35,465 nt of DNA from Planctomycetaceae bacterium. Its GTDB lineage: Bacteria > Planctomycetota > Planctomycetia > Pirellulales > Pirellulaceae. Below the pieces are notes generated by a model that saw nothing but the letters and a program-made list of their open reading frames with translations, made no database searches and was not told where the DNA came from. The DNA is taken from the NCBI GenBank assembly GCA_002726515.1, contig PBTE01000022.1, forward strand, positions 1 to 35,465, in the 5' to 3' direction. Within the stretch, counting starts at the first letter, position 1; each line of letters opens with the position of its first letter. Both the position numbers and the translations under genes were made by a program. Positions 24,371 through 35,102 of this stretch are shown here, piece by piece.

Positions 24371-24408
24371 CAGGAAAGCCGGGTGCCGAAACAGCACCAT
24401 GAATCCTG
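24371..24408. terminator. Possible nested hairpin between convergent genes
   Basis: CAGGA (24371-24375) pairs with TCCTG (24404-24408), and inside it GGTGC (24382-24386) pairs with GCACC (24394-24398). The structure fills most of the 50-bp gap between the convergent GT1 and YceH genes, and would serve both. No U-run is present. Confidence 0.35.
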
Positions 24409-25191
24409 CTACGACCTGTCAGATAATTGTTTCCGCAGATCCTCAACGTCCTGCCGAAGGCTCGCTAATTCCTGGCGAAGTTGAGCGACTTCACCCCGCA
24501 ACTGTTGGACGTCTTTTGTTTCGGAATTCTCGATCCCTGTGAGAACAGGCCTTGTGTCGGCCACCGGTGCGATTCTCTCGGGAAGGGGATGTGGAGAAGC
24601 AGATTCGCCTGGCACCGGGGCGCTGTTTCCATGCTCTGCGCGCACTCGCTCCAACTCGCGTTCGGGATATAAACCGTGCGTCACCACCTGTCCGCGACCC
24701 TCAACCGACAATGGCACCACCAACCCTTTGGAAATCAATTCCTTTAAGATCGGACGAAGCACACCCAAGTCGGCAATGTCCGCCATACGGGCAGCACGGC
24801 CACGGAGTTCACCGATCGTTTGCGGGCCCCGCAGGAGCAATTCGGTCACAACCGCCAGGCCGTGTCCTTCGACTCCCAACCAGTCTCTCATGTAGTGCCG
24901 ATACTTGGTCACCCGTCCGCTACCCTGGACCACTCCCACAGCCCCTTTTTCCCTTAAACTCTCGAGTACCTCTTCCACGTCTTCACCACTCAGTCCCATC
25001 TGAGGTGAACGGTTACTCTTCTGGTTGCAGCCGGTCACTAAACCGTTGAGGGAAAGAGGGTAGGAATCCGGAGTCGTTTTTGCCTTCTCTACCAGGACTC
25101 CAGCCACACGTCGCTCGACGGCCGTCAGTGGCTGCCAGGAGGGTGCGGTCTCGACCTTTGCATCACCGCCGTGCTCACGGACCTCACTCAT
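24409..25191 (-). CDS. YceH family (DUF480) protein with C-terminal coiled coil
   Basis: A 260-residue protein of the YceH/DUF480 family. Two winged-helix-like modules are visible: residues ~20-110 (PLTAVERRVAGVLVEKAKTTPDSYPLSLNGLVTGCNQKSNRSP, RVTKYRHYMRDWLG) and ~110-180 (LAVVTELLLRGPQTIGELRGRAARM, VLRPILKELISKGLVVPL). Its biochemical role is not established. The last ~35 residues (DVQQLRGEVAQLRQELASLRQDVEDLRKQL) are a clear coiled coil, joined by a proline-rich linker. The start at 25191 has AAGGAGCGACG directly before it, the best Shine-Dalgarno in the window. It converges with the GT1 gene. Confidence 0.9.
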   Translation of the reverse strand: MSEVREHGGDAKVETAPSWQPLTAVERRVAGVLVEKAKTTPDSYPLSLNGLVTGCNQKSNRSPQMGLSGEDVEEVLESLREKGAVGVVQGSGRVTKYRHYMRDWLGVEGHGLAVVTELLLRGPQTIGELRGRAARMADIADLGVLRPILKELISKGLVVPLSVEGRGQVVTHGLYPERELERVRAEHGNSAPVPGESASPHPLPERIAPVADTRPVLTGIENSETKDVQQLRGEVAQLRQELASLRQDVEDLRKQLSDRS

Positions 25192-25560
25192 CGTCGCTCC
25201 TTAGTGTATATTCGAACCATCGGGTTGGCGCTCACCGATTACCGTCAGCTTCAGGCTTGCCTTGCCAGCAGTCTTCCGGCAAACGGCACTGGCTCCTGAT
25301 TTTGTCGTGATCGGGACAACATTGTCAATAAAGGATTGACTGCAATACCACAGCACCAAGAATCGCAAGGTTGACACGGTTGGTTTCCCAGGCTGTCAAA
25401 TGAACTGGGTTGCATTTTCCGTGACAGGAATCGAAGGCATAAATGTGTTTTTCAATAAAATTTCAACACCACCACATGCCAACTTCCGCCCCCGCCGAGC
25501 GGGTGGGCAAACCGGGCCCCAGACAGGATGATTGTATGAATTGCCTAGTCGGAGTACCCC
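25192..25560. promoter_or_regulatory. Divergent spacer between yceH and phosphomutase
   Basis: A 369-bp noncoding spacer holding both promoters. TTGACT at 25335-25340 and TTGACA at 25371-25376 are candidate -35 boxes, but I do not see good -10 boxes at the proper distance. A short GC palindrome CCCGCCGAGCGGG is at 25491-25503. No frame looks coding. Confidence 0.35.
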
Positions 25561-27018
25561 ATGACGATCAATCTGGCCGGATTTCAGTCTTGTGATGTGC
25601 GCGGCGTTTACGGATCTCAGGCGGACGCTCCCATCAGCCCGCTACATTTCTATCTCCTTGGCAGATCGCTGGACCAAGTCGTGCCTGCAGGCCAGTCAGT
25701 GCTGATTGCCGGCGATGGACGTGACTCAACCAAGGTTCTACTGGCTGCGTTCCAAACCGGATTGGCAAGAACATGCCTGAATCTCGGGACCGAGGTCCCC
25801 ACACCCTTGGCCTACTTCGCAAAGCAACAGCGAAAAGCTAGCACTTCGGCGATCGTCACAGCATCGCACCAACCTGCCCCGTTCAATGGAATCAAGATCC
25901 AGGTAGGTGATATGCCCGCCCAACCGGGGCTAATCGCCTGTCTACGTGACCACGTAAAAAAAGAATTCCAAAAGGGCGCCCGCCCACCCGTTCCACTGCC
26001 GCTACCTTTGCCTGATATCTCCATCTGTCGACAGCTGTGGATTCAGTATCGAGACAGCCTGACGCGCCTCTGTCCAGAGTTGCCAAACATGTCGATTGTT
26101 GTCGATTGCATGCACGGTTGCTACTCGGGCTATGCCCGCGAAGCTTTAGAGGCAGCCAATTTCCATGTCCACACCCTGCGTGACAAAACAAAGGGAAACT
26201 TCAATTCGATCCGTCCCGATCCGTCGGAAGACAAAAACCTGTCAGATCTTCAGTCAGCCGTTGCGCAGAAGAAAGCCAGTCTGGGAGTTGGACTGGACGG
26301 CGACGGTGATCGGGCTCGGTTCGTGGATGAGAATGGGCACCTGGTTGACAATGGAACGATGCTTGTTTTATTTGCGAGTTACCTGTTGGAAACCAATGAG
26401 TCGATGGACAGGACAACCGTGGTCTACGACCAAAAGACTCGTCGTGCCGTTGTTCATGCACTCCGCGCCGCGGGAAGCACACCGGTGAGAGAAAAATCCG
26501 GCCACACATTTTTGCGCAGCCGGATGCTCACGGAAAATGCGCTCTTGGGCGGAGAAAATTCCGGGCATTTTTTTTGGGGTGGCCGCAACATTGGTCCCGT
26601 AGATTCCGGCGACTGTGGGTTACTTGCCATTTTCATCGTGGCGCGGATGCTCGCTCACTACCAATGTTCCCTCGGTCAACTGGCTAGTCGTGTGCCAGCT
26701 TCACCTTTTTACACGGGAGACATTCGAGGGCTGTATTTTCCGCACGACCGCACCGAACTTCTTGATGATCTGGCCACCAAGGCTAGCCGCCGTGGGTATC
26801 AGGTAGACTCGACCGATGGTGTGCGTATTGAATCGCCGCGTGCTTTCGTTCAGTTGCGGGCCTCGGTCACCGAACCGGACCTGCTCACAGCTGTTCTGGA
26901 TGCGGACGACAGGCACAGCCTGACCAGCATCTCCGCTGTACTCTTGGATCTGTTACCGGACAAGGCAGCTGAAGTCGCCAGACAGATTCAGCAGCGCATC
27001 GGGGCACTGTGCACCTGA
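25561..27018 (+). CDS. Phosphomannomutase/phosphoglucomutase-like enzyme
   Basis: A 485-residue alpha-D-phosphohexomutase. Active-site parts in order: the catalytic serine loop TASHQP (S102; usually TASHNP), the Mg-binding loop DGDGDRARFVD (D246, D248, D250), and the sugar-binding GENSGH at 331-336 (usually GEMSGH/GELSGH). Domain 4 ends with VQLRASVTEPDLLTAVLDADD. It converts mannose-6-P or glucose-6-P to the 1-phosphate for nucleotide-sugar synthesis (GDP-mannose) or glycogen metabolism. The substitutions SHQP and GENSGH are mild departures at the active site that may alter specificity but leave catalytic residues intact. The start is a clean ATG at 25561. It stands alone between two long spacers. 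Confidence 0.88.
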   Translation: MTINLAGFQSCDVRGVYGSQADAPISPLHFYLLGRSLDQVVPAGQSVLIAGDGRDSTKVLLAAFQTGLARTCLNLGTEVPTPLAYFAKQQRKASTSAIVTASHQPAPFNGIKIQVGDMPAQPGLIACLRDHVKKEFQKGARPPVPLPLPLPDISICRQLWIQYRDSLTRLCPELPNMSIVVDCMHGCYSGYAREALEAANFHVHTLRDKTKGNFNSIRPDPSEDKNLSDLQSAVAQKKASLGVGLDGDGDRARFVDENGHLVDNGTMLVLFASYLLETNESMDRTTVVYDQKTRRAVVHALRAAGSTPVREKSGHTFLRSRMLTENALLGGENSGHFFWGGRNIGPVDSGDCGLLAIFIVARMLAHYQCSLGQLASRVPASPFYTGDIRGLYFPHDRTELLDDLATKASRRGYQVDSTDGVRIESPRAFVQLRASVTEPDLLTAVLDADDRHSLTSISAVLLDLLPDKAAEVARQIQQRIGALCT

Positions 27019-27348
27019 TGTCACGCCGGTCGGGGTTCGTGGCAGCAGGGGGAAACTGGCATTTAGTTTCACAAACGACGGGCTGATATCTGCGCTGTCG
27101 GTTTCTCCCGGAAGAAGTACAATAGACGACCGTTTCATGTGGCAGCATCACACCCTGCCTGATGGCCGGCTGTGGAGCGCGCCCGTGGGTACCAGGACTC
27201 ACACCAACTACCCGTAATGAACACAGGGACGTGCAAGGCAGAGACAGGTTCGCCGAATACCGATTCAACATGCCCACTAACGGTAGCAGCAACATTTTAC
27301 CGTGGTGCCTTCCAACTGGGATGGATCCCCGGAGATCTTCGCTGAGGT
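27019..27348. promoter_or_regulatory. 330-bp spacer before the YfhO-like gene
   Basis: No coding frame was supported. TACAAT at 27118-27123 is a fair -10 box, with CTGTCG 17 bases upstream (27095-27100) as a poor -35. A GGAG lies at 27331-27334 and GAGG directly before the ATG of the following gene. Confidence 0.3.
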
Positions 27349-29841
27349 ATGAGTAGAAGCAAGCACCCTCGGCGGGTCACCGCCGGAAATGACAAACAGC
27401 CTTCGCCAGAAGCAGACGTTTCCTCTCCCCGACGTTTGAAACGCCCCCTACGCATTCTGATCCTGCTGGCTGGAATGATCCTCCCCCAAACGTTGCTGTA
27501 CGGACCTTCGCTCAGCGGCTCGAAAATCTTGTTGCCACTCGATTTGCTGGCTCGGCCAAACTGCTACTTGCCCGACACGCCCCGTTATCAAAAGTACCTG
27601 CCGTTTCACAACGAAATTCTTTCAGACCAAATCCTATCGCTCGAACTTTCACGTCGTTTTTGCACCAAAGAAGTGCGGGCGGGCCGCTGTCCTCTTTGGT
27701 GCCCCAATTATTTTCTCGGAGCGCCATTGACGAAATGGCCCAAATACTCGCCTTACAGCGCACTCTACTACGCTGTACCCCGCCCGACAACACTGGCCTG
27801 GATTCACCTGGTCAAGTCGATCATTGCCGGTGTCGGCGCTTATCTATTTTTTAAGCGGGCACTGGAAGTTCGTTTTTGGCCAGCGGTGGTTGGATCCTGG
27901 TGCTACCCGTTGTCCGGATTCTTCATGCTGTGGCAAGGTTACACGATGTCACAAACGATCTCCTGGTATCCCTGGCTGCTGTTGATGACCCACCTGGCCG
28001 TACGCAAACCAACCGGTTGGGGGGGTGTCGGGCTGGCGTTTTTTACAGGATTACTGCTGATCAGTGGGCAGGTGGACGTTGCAGGACTGGCGTTGATCTC
28101 CTCGGGACTCTACGGAGTCTGGTGCATTCTGGATCGATTGATTCACGACCGGAACGGAGCAGCGACGGGACACTCCCTGTTGTCACTGACGGGAGGCTGG
28201 GCCCTGGGAATCATGCTCACCCTTCCGTATCTGATGCCGATGATCGAATATTCCCGCACCGGGCACCGCGTGGAGTCACGCGCACAAGGAGTCGAGGAAC
28301 GGCCACCGATCGGATGGTCCGCCCTGGCCCAGGTGGTTCTGCCCGAGGTGCATGGGCGTAACGAAACGGGGAACTGTTATCTGGCGCCGGGAAATCGACT
28401 GGAAAGTGCTGCGGCGGGCCACATGGGTCTGCTGGCTTGCCTCGTGTTGGCACCTTTGGCATGGCTGCGTCATAAAGACCTGTCACGGAACATTTTCTGG
28501 ATGATCTTGATTCTCGTGGCATTGAGTTGGACTCTGAACATACCCGGTCTGGTTTCCCTGTGGCGACTGCCTGGACTTAACATGTTTTCCCCTAATCGAA
28601 TGGCATTTGCCGCAGCGTTTGCCATCCTGTCATTGTCCGTCGCGGGACTCAATAATATCTGGCGTACAACTTCCAACGCACGTTGGTGGTTCATTTTGCC
28701 GCTCCTGATAGTACTGGGCCTGGGAATCTGGTCGGCCCTGCGAATCGGTTTTCCTCCCGAGCAGCTTTCAACGCTGAAAGAACAATTCATGCAAGCGGAC
28801 AAGACGGATCTGGTCCAAGACATTCAATCACATTTTCGCAATCAACAATTGTCAGCCGTGATTATCTGTGTCCTCGCAGCCATGGTGTGGCTGGGTATCT
28901 GGATCAAAAAGACCGGCCACTGGTGGTTTTCTTCTGGGGTAGCCGCCCTGATCCTCTTGGAGATGTTGTGGTACGCACGTGACATGAACCCCCAGTGTGA
29001 CCACGAGATCTACTTTCCGGAGATTAAATGTCTGGCCGAACTCGCAGGCCAGGAACCTGGTCGCGTACTGGGCTACGGTTGCCTGCCAGCTCGCTTATCA
29101 GAAGTGGCTGGTTTACGTGACCTGCGGGGGTATGACGGTGTTGATCCACAAAGATTAATGGAGTTACTCTTCTCCATCCCTTACCACAAGAGCACGCCTC
29201 TGTATCCCTATGCGTTGACCCAGCAATACATTCCAGATGCCCACATCTCGCCAACTGGCGATGTGCAATTGCACCCGGTCCTGGATATGCTCAACGTGCG
29301 GTACCTGATTTTTCGCGGGCCGGTTTCACAAGGAGTCCGTCCGTTCCTGTCCGGCGAGGATTACTGGGTCCTGAAGAATTTGCGCGCCATGCCTCGAGCC
29401 TTCGTGCCACGACACGTGCAAACCCTCACCGATCGCGAGGCCCGCCTGAAAAGCCTCATCGACCCTTCTTTCGACGCCCGCAGGAACGCCTTTGTCGAAC
29501 AGCCTCTGGATCTTCCCCGGGATGCTCGCGGAACAGCCAGCATTGAAAGTGAACTACCGTGTGAGATCGTCGTTCGCGCTGATATGAAGACACCGGGGTT
29601 GCTCGTCCTGTCCGACCTTTGGGACCATGGCTGGAAAGCTACCGTGGAAGGAAAAATCATCCCGCTTTTCATTACGAATCATGTTTTACGGGGAATGGTC
29701 CTTCCTGCAGGTCAGTCACGGATCATACTCCGCTATCAACCCGACTCCATCCGCTACGGTGTCGGGATAATGCTCGGGGCTCTCATGATGCTTGTGATTT
29801 GGGGCGTCATTGTCCGGCGCAAAGGAGTCCGTGGCTGCTAA
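27349..29841 (+). CDS. YfhO-like multipass membrane protein
   Basis: An 830-residue integral membrane protein with about twelve hydrophobic helices between residues ~37 and ~545, preceded by a basic N-terminus (SRSKHPRRV, RRLKRPLR). The membrane blocks, such as LPWSP-less GAPLTKWPKYSPYSALYY, LVKSIIAGVGAYLFFKRAL, YPLSGFFMLWQGYTMSQTISWYPWLLLMTHLA and LPYLMPMIEYSRTGHR, match the YfhO family, related to GT-C membrane glycosyltransferases. The C-terminal region has a soluble beta-rich part (residues ~560-800, with LNVRYLIFRGPV) followed by a final helix (GIMLGALMMLVIWGVIV). Planctomycetes have many such proteins, of unproven function in surface glycan or lipoteichoic-acid-like modification. ATG at 27349 has GAGG just upstream. 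Confidence 0.85.
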   Translation: MSRSKHPRRVTAGNDKQPSPEADVSSPRRLKRPLRILILLAGMILPQTLLYGPSLSGSKILLPLDLLARPNCYLPDTPRYQKYLPFHNEILSDQILSLELSRRFCTKEVRAGRCPLWCPNYFLGAPLTKWPKYSPYSALYYAVPRPTTLAWIHLVKSIIAGVGAYLFFKRALEVRFWPAVVGSWCYPLSGFFMLWQGYTMSQTISWYPWLLLMTHLAVRKPTGWGGVGLAFFTGLLLISGQVDVAGLALISSGLYGVWCILDRLIHDRNGAATGHSLLSLTGGWALGIMLTLPYLMPMIEYSRTGHRVESRAQGVEERPPIGWSALAQVVLPEVHGRNETGNCYLAPGNRLESAAAGHMGLLACLVLAPLAWLRHKDLSRNIFWMILILVALSWTLNIPGLVSLWRLPGLNMFSPNRMAFAAAFAILSLSVAGLNNIWRTTSNARWWFILPLLIVLGLGIWSALRIGFPPEQLSTLKEQFMQADKTDLVQDIQSHFRNQQLSAVIICVLAAMVWLGIWIKKTGHWWFSSGVAALILLEMLWYARDMNPQCDHEIYFPEIKCLAELAGQEPGRVLGYGCLPARLSEVAGLRDLRGYDGVDPQRLMELLFSIPYHKSTPLYPYALTQQYIPDAHISPTGDVQLHPVLDMLNVRYLIFRGPVSQGVRPFLSGEDYWVLKNLRAMPRAFVPRHVQTLTDREARLKSLIDPSFDARRNAFVEQPLDLPRDARGTASIESELPCEIVVRADMKTPGLLVLSDLWDHGWKATVEGKIIPLFITNHVLRGMVLPAGQSRIILRYQPDSIRYGVGIMLGALMMLVIWGVIVRRKGVRGC

Positions 29842-29921
29842 GGGCCGAAGGTTTCACCTTTTCAATTGCGTGAGTTAACTCACAACCACACCAGGATGAA
29901 CCAGGCTGCCACCTGAAAATG

Positions 29922-30956
29922 CTACGGATCCAAGCGGACCTTGGCGAGATAGATGCTGGTCTTGTCTTCGTGCGACGAGTAATAGCTGACCCACAACAAG
30001 TTCTCGCGCCACACCATTCCCGGATAGCCGGTGTCGCCACCGCTGGGTAACGCCAGAACCGGCTCCAGACTCTCGGGGGTCATCCGGGCCAGTTGGCTGC
30101 TACCGTTAATCCGGCTGGCACACCACATCGATCCGTCTGGCAGGATCACAAAGTTGGGGCCTCCCAGGTTGTGGTCGATCCGCGTATAACTCCACTCTTG
30201 ATAGGGTGGCCGGCTACGGCCAATATAGTGCTGACGAATCAGTGCAATCATTTCGCCATCGGGCATGAACCTCAAAGTGGTTTCACTCGGCTCGCGCCCC
30301 ACATTGTGGCCCTCCGGCAATTTCAATTCCGACTCCCACTGCCAGTCAACACCGTCCGAAGACGAATACAGGAAGGCGCGACGGGGCGTGGGCGTTTCTC
30401 CCAGCTTCGATACACACCAGGCACGTCCCTCGTGCCAGGTCGCACGCCAGAGCCAATGATCCTCAGCCAACACGCGCAGCGGCTTGGACCAATGAGTTCC
30501 ATCTTCAGAGAAGGCAACACGGGGTGAGCGTGTCCGATAGCCCCATTCCTTCGCCTGGGTGGGAGCATAGAGGGCCGCGCATGTGAGCAACATCAACCGA
30601 CCATCCGGCATGGACGACAGCTTTGGATCGCGAAGATCAAATCCCTCATCGGCGAGCAGGCCAGCGGATTTCCAGCGGTCACCATTCTCTGAAACAATCA
30701 CCCGAATTTCTCCGTTACGGCCCGCCTTGTTCACACCTGGCGCAGCAGACGTTTTTCTGCGGGCGTGATAATCGGCTTCGCGAAAGGTGCAGTACCACTT
30801 TCCGCGATGATGGACCAGGTCGGTAAACGCATTGTGGGGCGCCGCGTCCCAGATGTTCCTGACAGAGACGATCACAGGCTGGCCAGCCTGCATGGTGACA
30901 TTCGACACCCATCCCTGCCAACCCGTCAAAAATGCAAGACATATCAACAGTCGCAT
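29922..30956 (-). CDS. Secreted BNR/sialidase-fold protein
   Basis: A 344-residue protein. The start at 30956 is preceded by GCGAGGAGTGCACG, a strong Shine-Dalgarno at good spacing, and gives a signal peptide (MRLLICLAFLTGWQG). The mature part is a beta-propeller of the sialidase superfamily: Asp-box-like motifs SENGDRWKSAG, SEDGTHWSKPL and SSSDGVDWQWE are visible, with the conserved arginine-rich FREADYH and a GYPGMVWRENLLWVSYYSSHE end. This type is common in planctomycetes as predicted exo-sialidase or glycoside hydrolase; the catalytic set cannot be confirmed by eye. It is the last of a minus-strand run with DUF1501 and DUF1549/DUF1553 genes. Confidence 0.82.
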   Translation of the reverse strand: MRLLICLAFLTGWQGWVSNVTMQAGQPVIVSVRNIWDAAPHNAFTDLVHHRGKWYCTFREADYHARRKTSAAPGVNKAGRNGEIRVIVSENGDRWKSAGLLADEGFDLRDPKLSSMPDGRLMLLTCAALYAPTQAKEWGYRTRSPRVAFSEDGTHWSKPLRVLAEDHWLWRATWHEGRAWCVSKLGETPTPRRAFLYSSSDGVDWQWESELKLPEGHNVGREPSETTLRFMPDGEMIALIRQHYIGRSRPPYQEWSYTRIDHNLGGPNFVILPDGSMWCASRINGSSQLARMTPESLEPVLALPSGGDTGYPGMVWRENLLWVSYYSSHEDKTSIYLAKVRLDP

Positions 30957-31056
30957 CGTGCACTCCTCGCTAACAATCGATTGCAAAAAGACAGCCCTCT
31001 CGACTTTCCAGACACTCGACAAACTGGTCCGCAGGGCTCACTGTTAGCAGCACAAG

Positions 31057-32481
31057 TCACGCAATAATTTCCTGAATTGGTTCCCCGAAGTCGATTTCCA
31101 TCCGTTTGTGTCCGGGAACCTCCAACCGTCGAGCGTCCAGACCCATTAATTTCACCAAGGTGGCGTGAACATCGGTCACGTAATGGGGATGCTCTTCTGC
31201 ATGAAATCCGATCTCGTCAGTCGCGCCGTGAACCGTACCACCCCGGATGCCACCACCTGCCATCCAGATCGAAAAGCCGTAAGGATGATGGTCGCGGCCA
31301 TTACCACGTTGCGAACCGGGTGTGCGACCAAATTCCGTGGCAAACAGCACAATCGTTTCATCCAGCAAACCACGGTGTTTCAAATCCTTCAACAACCCCG
31401 AAATCGGCTTGTCAACTTGGGCAGCCAGCTTCGAATGATTGGCTTTCAAATTTGTGTGCGAATCCCAGGCCCCGGCCGCTCCTTCGCCATGCATGATTTG
31501 AATGAAACGGGTGCCGCGTTCTACAAATCGCCGAGCGGCCAAAAGCTGCATGCCAAACGGCTTGGTCTGCGGATTGTCCAGACCGTACATCTGCTGTGTC
31601 GTGGCTGTTTCGTCGGCAAATTGAATAACTTCCGGAACAGCGGTCTGCATGCGAAATGCCAGTGCATAGGTTTTTATTCGGGCCTGTAGTGCCGCATCGT
31701 CCTGATACTTGGCCTCTCCGCGCAGCGTGTTCAGGCGATGAATTAAATCAAACTCGATCCGCTGTTCCTCGCGAGATCGATTGGATTCCGATTGTGCATA
31801 AGGCAGCGGGTTGGTGGGGTCCACTTTGAGCGGAACTGCGTCATAGGCCGGACCGAGGTAGTGCCCGTCCCGGACATCGAAGTATCTCGGCCCCATGTTG
31901 ATGAACTGGGGTAAATTATCGTTTAACGACCCCAATCCATAATTCACCCAAGCACCGAGCGTGGGAACACGTTCATCGAGCATATGGCGACCGGAATGAA
32001 ACTGGATTTGAGCGCCATGATTGTCGTCCGTGGTCCACATCGAACGCACCAACGCAATCTCGTCTGCGCAAGCGCCCACATGCGGGAACCAGTCACTGAC
32101 TTCCATTCCGCATTGGCCGTACTTTTTGAATCCGACTTGCAACGGATACAGCTTGTTGCGTTGCTGGCCATTGGCGTCGTTGACGACGACCACGCGCACC
32201 TTCTTCAAACGTTCCGGATTTTGCACACCCTTCCAGGCAGTCTCATCAATACTTTTACCCGCGTGTCTGGTTACCATCGGCTTGGAATCAAAACTTTCCA
32301 GATGGCTCACGCCACCACGCATGAACAACCAAATCACACTCTTCGCCCTGGGACGGAAATGAGGTATTCCACTGGGTGCAGCATGCGCGGCGCTCAATTC
32401 GTCCTGTTGCAACAACGAATTCAGGGCCACTCCCGCCAACGTCGTATTCATTCCGGAGAGAAAGTTTCGCCGATGCATCAT
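31057..32481 (-). CDS. DUF1501 family protein, sulfatase-like fold
   Basis: A 474-residue protein of the DUF1501 family, which shares the alkaline phosphatase/sulfatase fold and is greatly expanded in planctomycetes. The N-terminus [23 protein letters not shown] is a Tat-like signal. Family blocks are [54 protein letters not shown], the [33 protein letters not shown] block, and FATEFGRTP...[10 protein letters not shown] with [18 protein letters not shown]. It is nearly always found beside a PSCyt1/DUF1549/DUF1553 gene, as here (17 bp downstream of that gene). An in-frame second ATG follows immediately at 32478. Its substrate is not known. Confidence 0.93.
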   Translation of the reverse strand: MMHRRNFLSGMNTTLAGVALNSLLQQDELSAAHAAPSGIPHFRPRAKSVIWLFMRGGVSHLESFDSKPMVTRHAGKSIDETAWKGVQNPERLKKVRVVVVNDANGQQRNKLYPLQVGFKKYGQCGMEVSDWFPHVGACADEIALVRSMWTTDDNHGAQIQFHSGRHMLDERVPTLGAWVNYGLGSLNDNLPQFINMGPRYFDVRDGHYLGPAYDAVPLKVDPTNPLPYAQSESNRSREEQRIEFDLIHRLNTLRGEAKYQDDAALQARIKTYALAFRMQTAVPEVIQFADETATTQQMYGLDNPQTKPFGMQLLAARRFVERGTRFIQIMHGEGAAGAWDSHTNLKANHSKLAAQVDKPISGLLKDLKHRGLLDETIVLFATEFGRTPGSQRGNGRDHHPYGFSIWMAGGGIRGGTVHGATDEIGFHAEEHPHYVTDVHATLVKLMGLDARRLEVPGHKRMEIDFGEPIQEIIA

Positions 32482-32498
32482 TTCCGTGCGAACCTTTG

Positions 32499-35102
32499 CT
32501 ATCGAATCGTGATAAAGTCGTTGTGATTTAACAAAGCATGCACCAGATTCTCACGGGCGCGTCGTTCCGCTTCTCCGGCTTCAATTTTTTTTAATGAACT
32601 CCGGGTCTCAGCGAGAGCTTGCCGACAGGCCTCGATTTCTTCTTCCGTGGGATCGACGCACAACACGGTTTCAAAAACAGCGGCGATGAATTGATCCCGC
32701 TCCGTGGAGTGGATTCGGGAGGCAATTTGTCGAGCCGCATTATAACCCAATTGACTGTTGGCTAAGGCCAGTGCCTGTTGGGGCAGGATGCTTTCCTGAC
32801 GGCGGTAACAACGCAGAATGTCAACGTCGTCGAATATCGACAAAAACTTGTGCTTGTCATCTCGAGAGCAAGTAAAGTACAAACTCCGCCGGTAATCCGT
32901 AGATTCTATCTGGGGATCAATCGTGGGGCCACCCAGTGTCAAATCGAGCAGGCCCGCCAGATGCAACAGGCTGTCACGGACGACTTGCGACTCCATGCGT
33001 ATTGGCCTTCGCCGCCAATAGTGATCATTGTCCGGATCCCGTTCTACCGAATTTGAGTCAGCTTCCATCGTTGACGTTTCCAAACAATACGTCTGAGAAG
33101 TGACCAGCAACCGGTGAAGATGTTTCATGCGCCAGCCATGTTCCATGAAATCGACGGCCAGCCAATCCAGCAACTTTTGCTGCAGCGGCGTTTTTGTTCG
33201 ACGACCGAAGTCAATCACGGGATCCACCAGGGCCTGGCCGAAATGCCGCAACCAAATGTGATTCACCGCAACACGAGCCGTTAAGGGATTTTTGCGACTG
33301 GTGATCCAACGGGCCAGCGCCGTACGACGACCGGTACTGACCGCGGGATAGGGTTGATAACGTGATTCATCTGTTTCAGCGGGACCTTCCAGCGCTTTCA
33401 GTGATGCACGCAAACGTGTGTAACCCACACCGGGGGTTTTCATCGCCTGCCCGGCCGACGCCACTTTTTCCTGTGCCGCCTGGAATTTTTTTTTCGCTCG
33501 TTCTGTATCCGCCGCGGTACTCAGGCTCTGTTCTGCCAGGACCAGTGCTTCTTCAGCTTCGGCGAGTTCAAAACGTCGTGCCGTCTTGGCTGCCCTCCGT
33601 TGCAAGACGTCTTGATCGGGGCTTTGTTCGCGCTCCGCCAGGTCGGCCGCATGTGCCGCCCGCAAAGTGTCCGGGCGCAACCGCGCTGTTGCCAATTTCT
33701 TTTCGGCAAGCAACAGAGCAAAAGGTGTCGCGTCGGGGGACCCGGAAGAATCGCTACTCTCCTGCCGGGCCGCCTCGACTTGTAACTCAGCCTGCGTGAT
33801 CCTTTCTTCCGCCAGACGTAATTGGTCTTCCAACACAAAACTCCGCACTTCTGGTCGGTAAGATTCCAAGGGCAGATCAACTGGCGTGGCACTCCACTCT
33901 TCCCAGGCGATTATTTCCGGCACCCCGGGCTGAATCTCGCGACTCTTGTCCGGGTTCTTGGCGTTCCCTCGAAGGTGAAAATACGTTATCGCACCGGGGT
34001 GTGCATCGAACGCACGCGGCAGACCATCCTTCTCCAGATCTGCCTGGCCGGCAACCTGATCGAGCCGAACCTGATGCGGTTCGAACACGGCACGCAGTCG
34101 GTAATAATCTTCCTGACTCAGCGGATCGTACTTGTGGTCATGGCACTTGCAACAGTTCATCGTCAAGCCGAGAAAAGCTTTGCAAGTGTGTTCAATCGTG
34201 TTGTCCAGCCAGGTCGTTCGGTTAAACAGATAATAATTGCGAGCCAGAAATCCGCTGGCTCGCAAGGTGTCCGGCACGGTCGGCGCAATCTCGTCGGCGG
34301 CCAGCATTTCCTGAACCATCCGGTCGTAACCTTTATCTTCGTTCAAAGACTCAATGATCCAGTCCCGCCAGTGCCAGATATGCTTCTGGCTGTTACGCAG
34401 TTGAGGCCCCAGGCCATACCAATCTGTATAGCGCCAAATGTCCATCCAGTGCCGGCCCCAACGTTCCCCGTATTGCGGACTCTCCAACAAGCGTTCAACG
34501 ACTGACTCGTATGCATCGGCCGATTGGTCGGAAAGAAAGTCATGCAACTCGTCGCGCGTCGGCGGTAAACCGATCAAATCGAGATACACGCGCCGCAACA
34601 GAAGTCGCTTGTCGACCGATGAAACGGTTTGTATTCCATGTTGCTTGCGACTGGCTTCCAGCAAAACATCAACCGGATTGGCAGAACTGGAAACTTTCTC
34701 TTTAACAGGCGGTTGAAACGCCCAGTGGTGACGCGGATCCTCTTCCGCCTGCTCACCCTGAGGACCCGAAGCTCCCTGTTCGATCCATGCCTTCAATAGC
34801 CTGATCTGCTGGTCGGTTAACGGTTCCCCTTCGGGCGGCATGCGTTCCTCTTCCTCGCGGGAAGACACCCGGTCGATCAGCAATCCGGCCGGATCTCCGG
34901 GCGTGACAATCGTGCCACTTTCACCCCCCTGGCGAACAAAGGTCGCCGTATCAAGACGCAGACCTGCCTCCTGCTTCAGCGCCCCATGACAAGCGTAACA
35001 ACGTTTCTTTAAAACCGGCCGCACGTCCAGTTCGTAATCCACTGGATCCGCCGCATTTGCAACAGACGACAGCAGCAAGCCGACAGCAATCGCGCCACAC
35101 AT
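32499..35102 (-). CDS. PSCyt1-DUF1549-DUF1553 secreted cytochrome-type protein
   Basis: An 867-residue secreted multidomain protein characteristic of planctomycetes. The start at 35102 (ATG; a GTG precedes it) gives a signal peptide ending near SSVANA. Domains: PSCyt1 cytochrome-like at ~25-110 with the CYACH haem-binding motif and [24 protein letters not shown]1549 at ~140-350 with [29 protein letters not shown], and a second CxxCH-type motif (CCKCH); a central coiled-coil-rich region at ~430-565; and DUF1553 at ~590-845, with [19 protein letters not shown] and [27 protein letters not shown]. Such proteins are thought to act in extracellular polymer breakdown. It precedes the DUF1501 gene by 17 bp, an operon pair. 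Confidence 0.94.
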   Translation of the reverse strand: MCGAIAVGLLLSSVANAADPVDYELDVRPVLKKRCYACHGALKQEAGLRLDTATFVRQGGESGTIVTPGDPAGLLIDRVSSREEEERMPPEGEPLTDQQIRLLKAWIEQGASGPQGEQAEEDPRHHWAFQPPVKEKVSSSANPVDVLLEASRKQHGIQTVSSVDKRLLLRRVYLDLIGLPPTRDELHDFLSDQSADAYESVVERLLESPQYGERWGRHWMDIWRYTDWYGLGPQLRNSQKHIWHWRDWIIESLNEDKGYDRMVQEMLAADEIAPTVPDTLRASGFLARNYYLFNRTTWLDNTIEHTCKAFLGLTMNCCKCHDHKYDPLSQEDYYRLRAVFEPHQVRLDQVAGQADLEKDGLPRAFDAHPGAITYFHLRGNAKNPDKSREIQPGVPEIIAWEEWSATPVDLPLESYRPEVRSFVLEDQLRLAEERITQAELQVEAARQESSDSSGSPDATPFALLLAEKKLATARLRPDTLRAAHAADLAEREQSPDQDVLQRRAAKTARRFELAEAEEALVLAEQSLSTAADTERAKKKFQAAQEKVASAGQAMKTPGVGYTRLRASLKALEGPAETDESRYQPYPAVSTGRRTALARWITSRKNPLTARVAVNHIWLRHFGQALVDPVIDFGRRTKTPLQQKLLDWLAVDFMEHGWRMKHLHRLLVTSQTYCLETSTMEADSNSVERDPDNDHYWRRRPIRMESQVVRDSLLHLAGLLDLTLGGPTIDPQIESTDYRRSLYFTCSRDDKHKFLSIFDDVDILRCYRRQESILPQQALALANSQLGYNAARQIASRIHSTERDQFIAAVFETVLCVDPTEEEIEACRQALAETRSSLKKIEAGEAERRARENLVHALLNHNDFITIR

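Noticed and set aside
33822..34505. 227-residue plus-strand open frame
   Set aside because: It is the complement of the DUF1549 region of the secreted cytochrome-type protein, which has clear family motifs.
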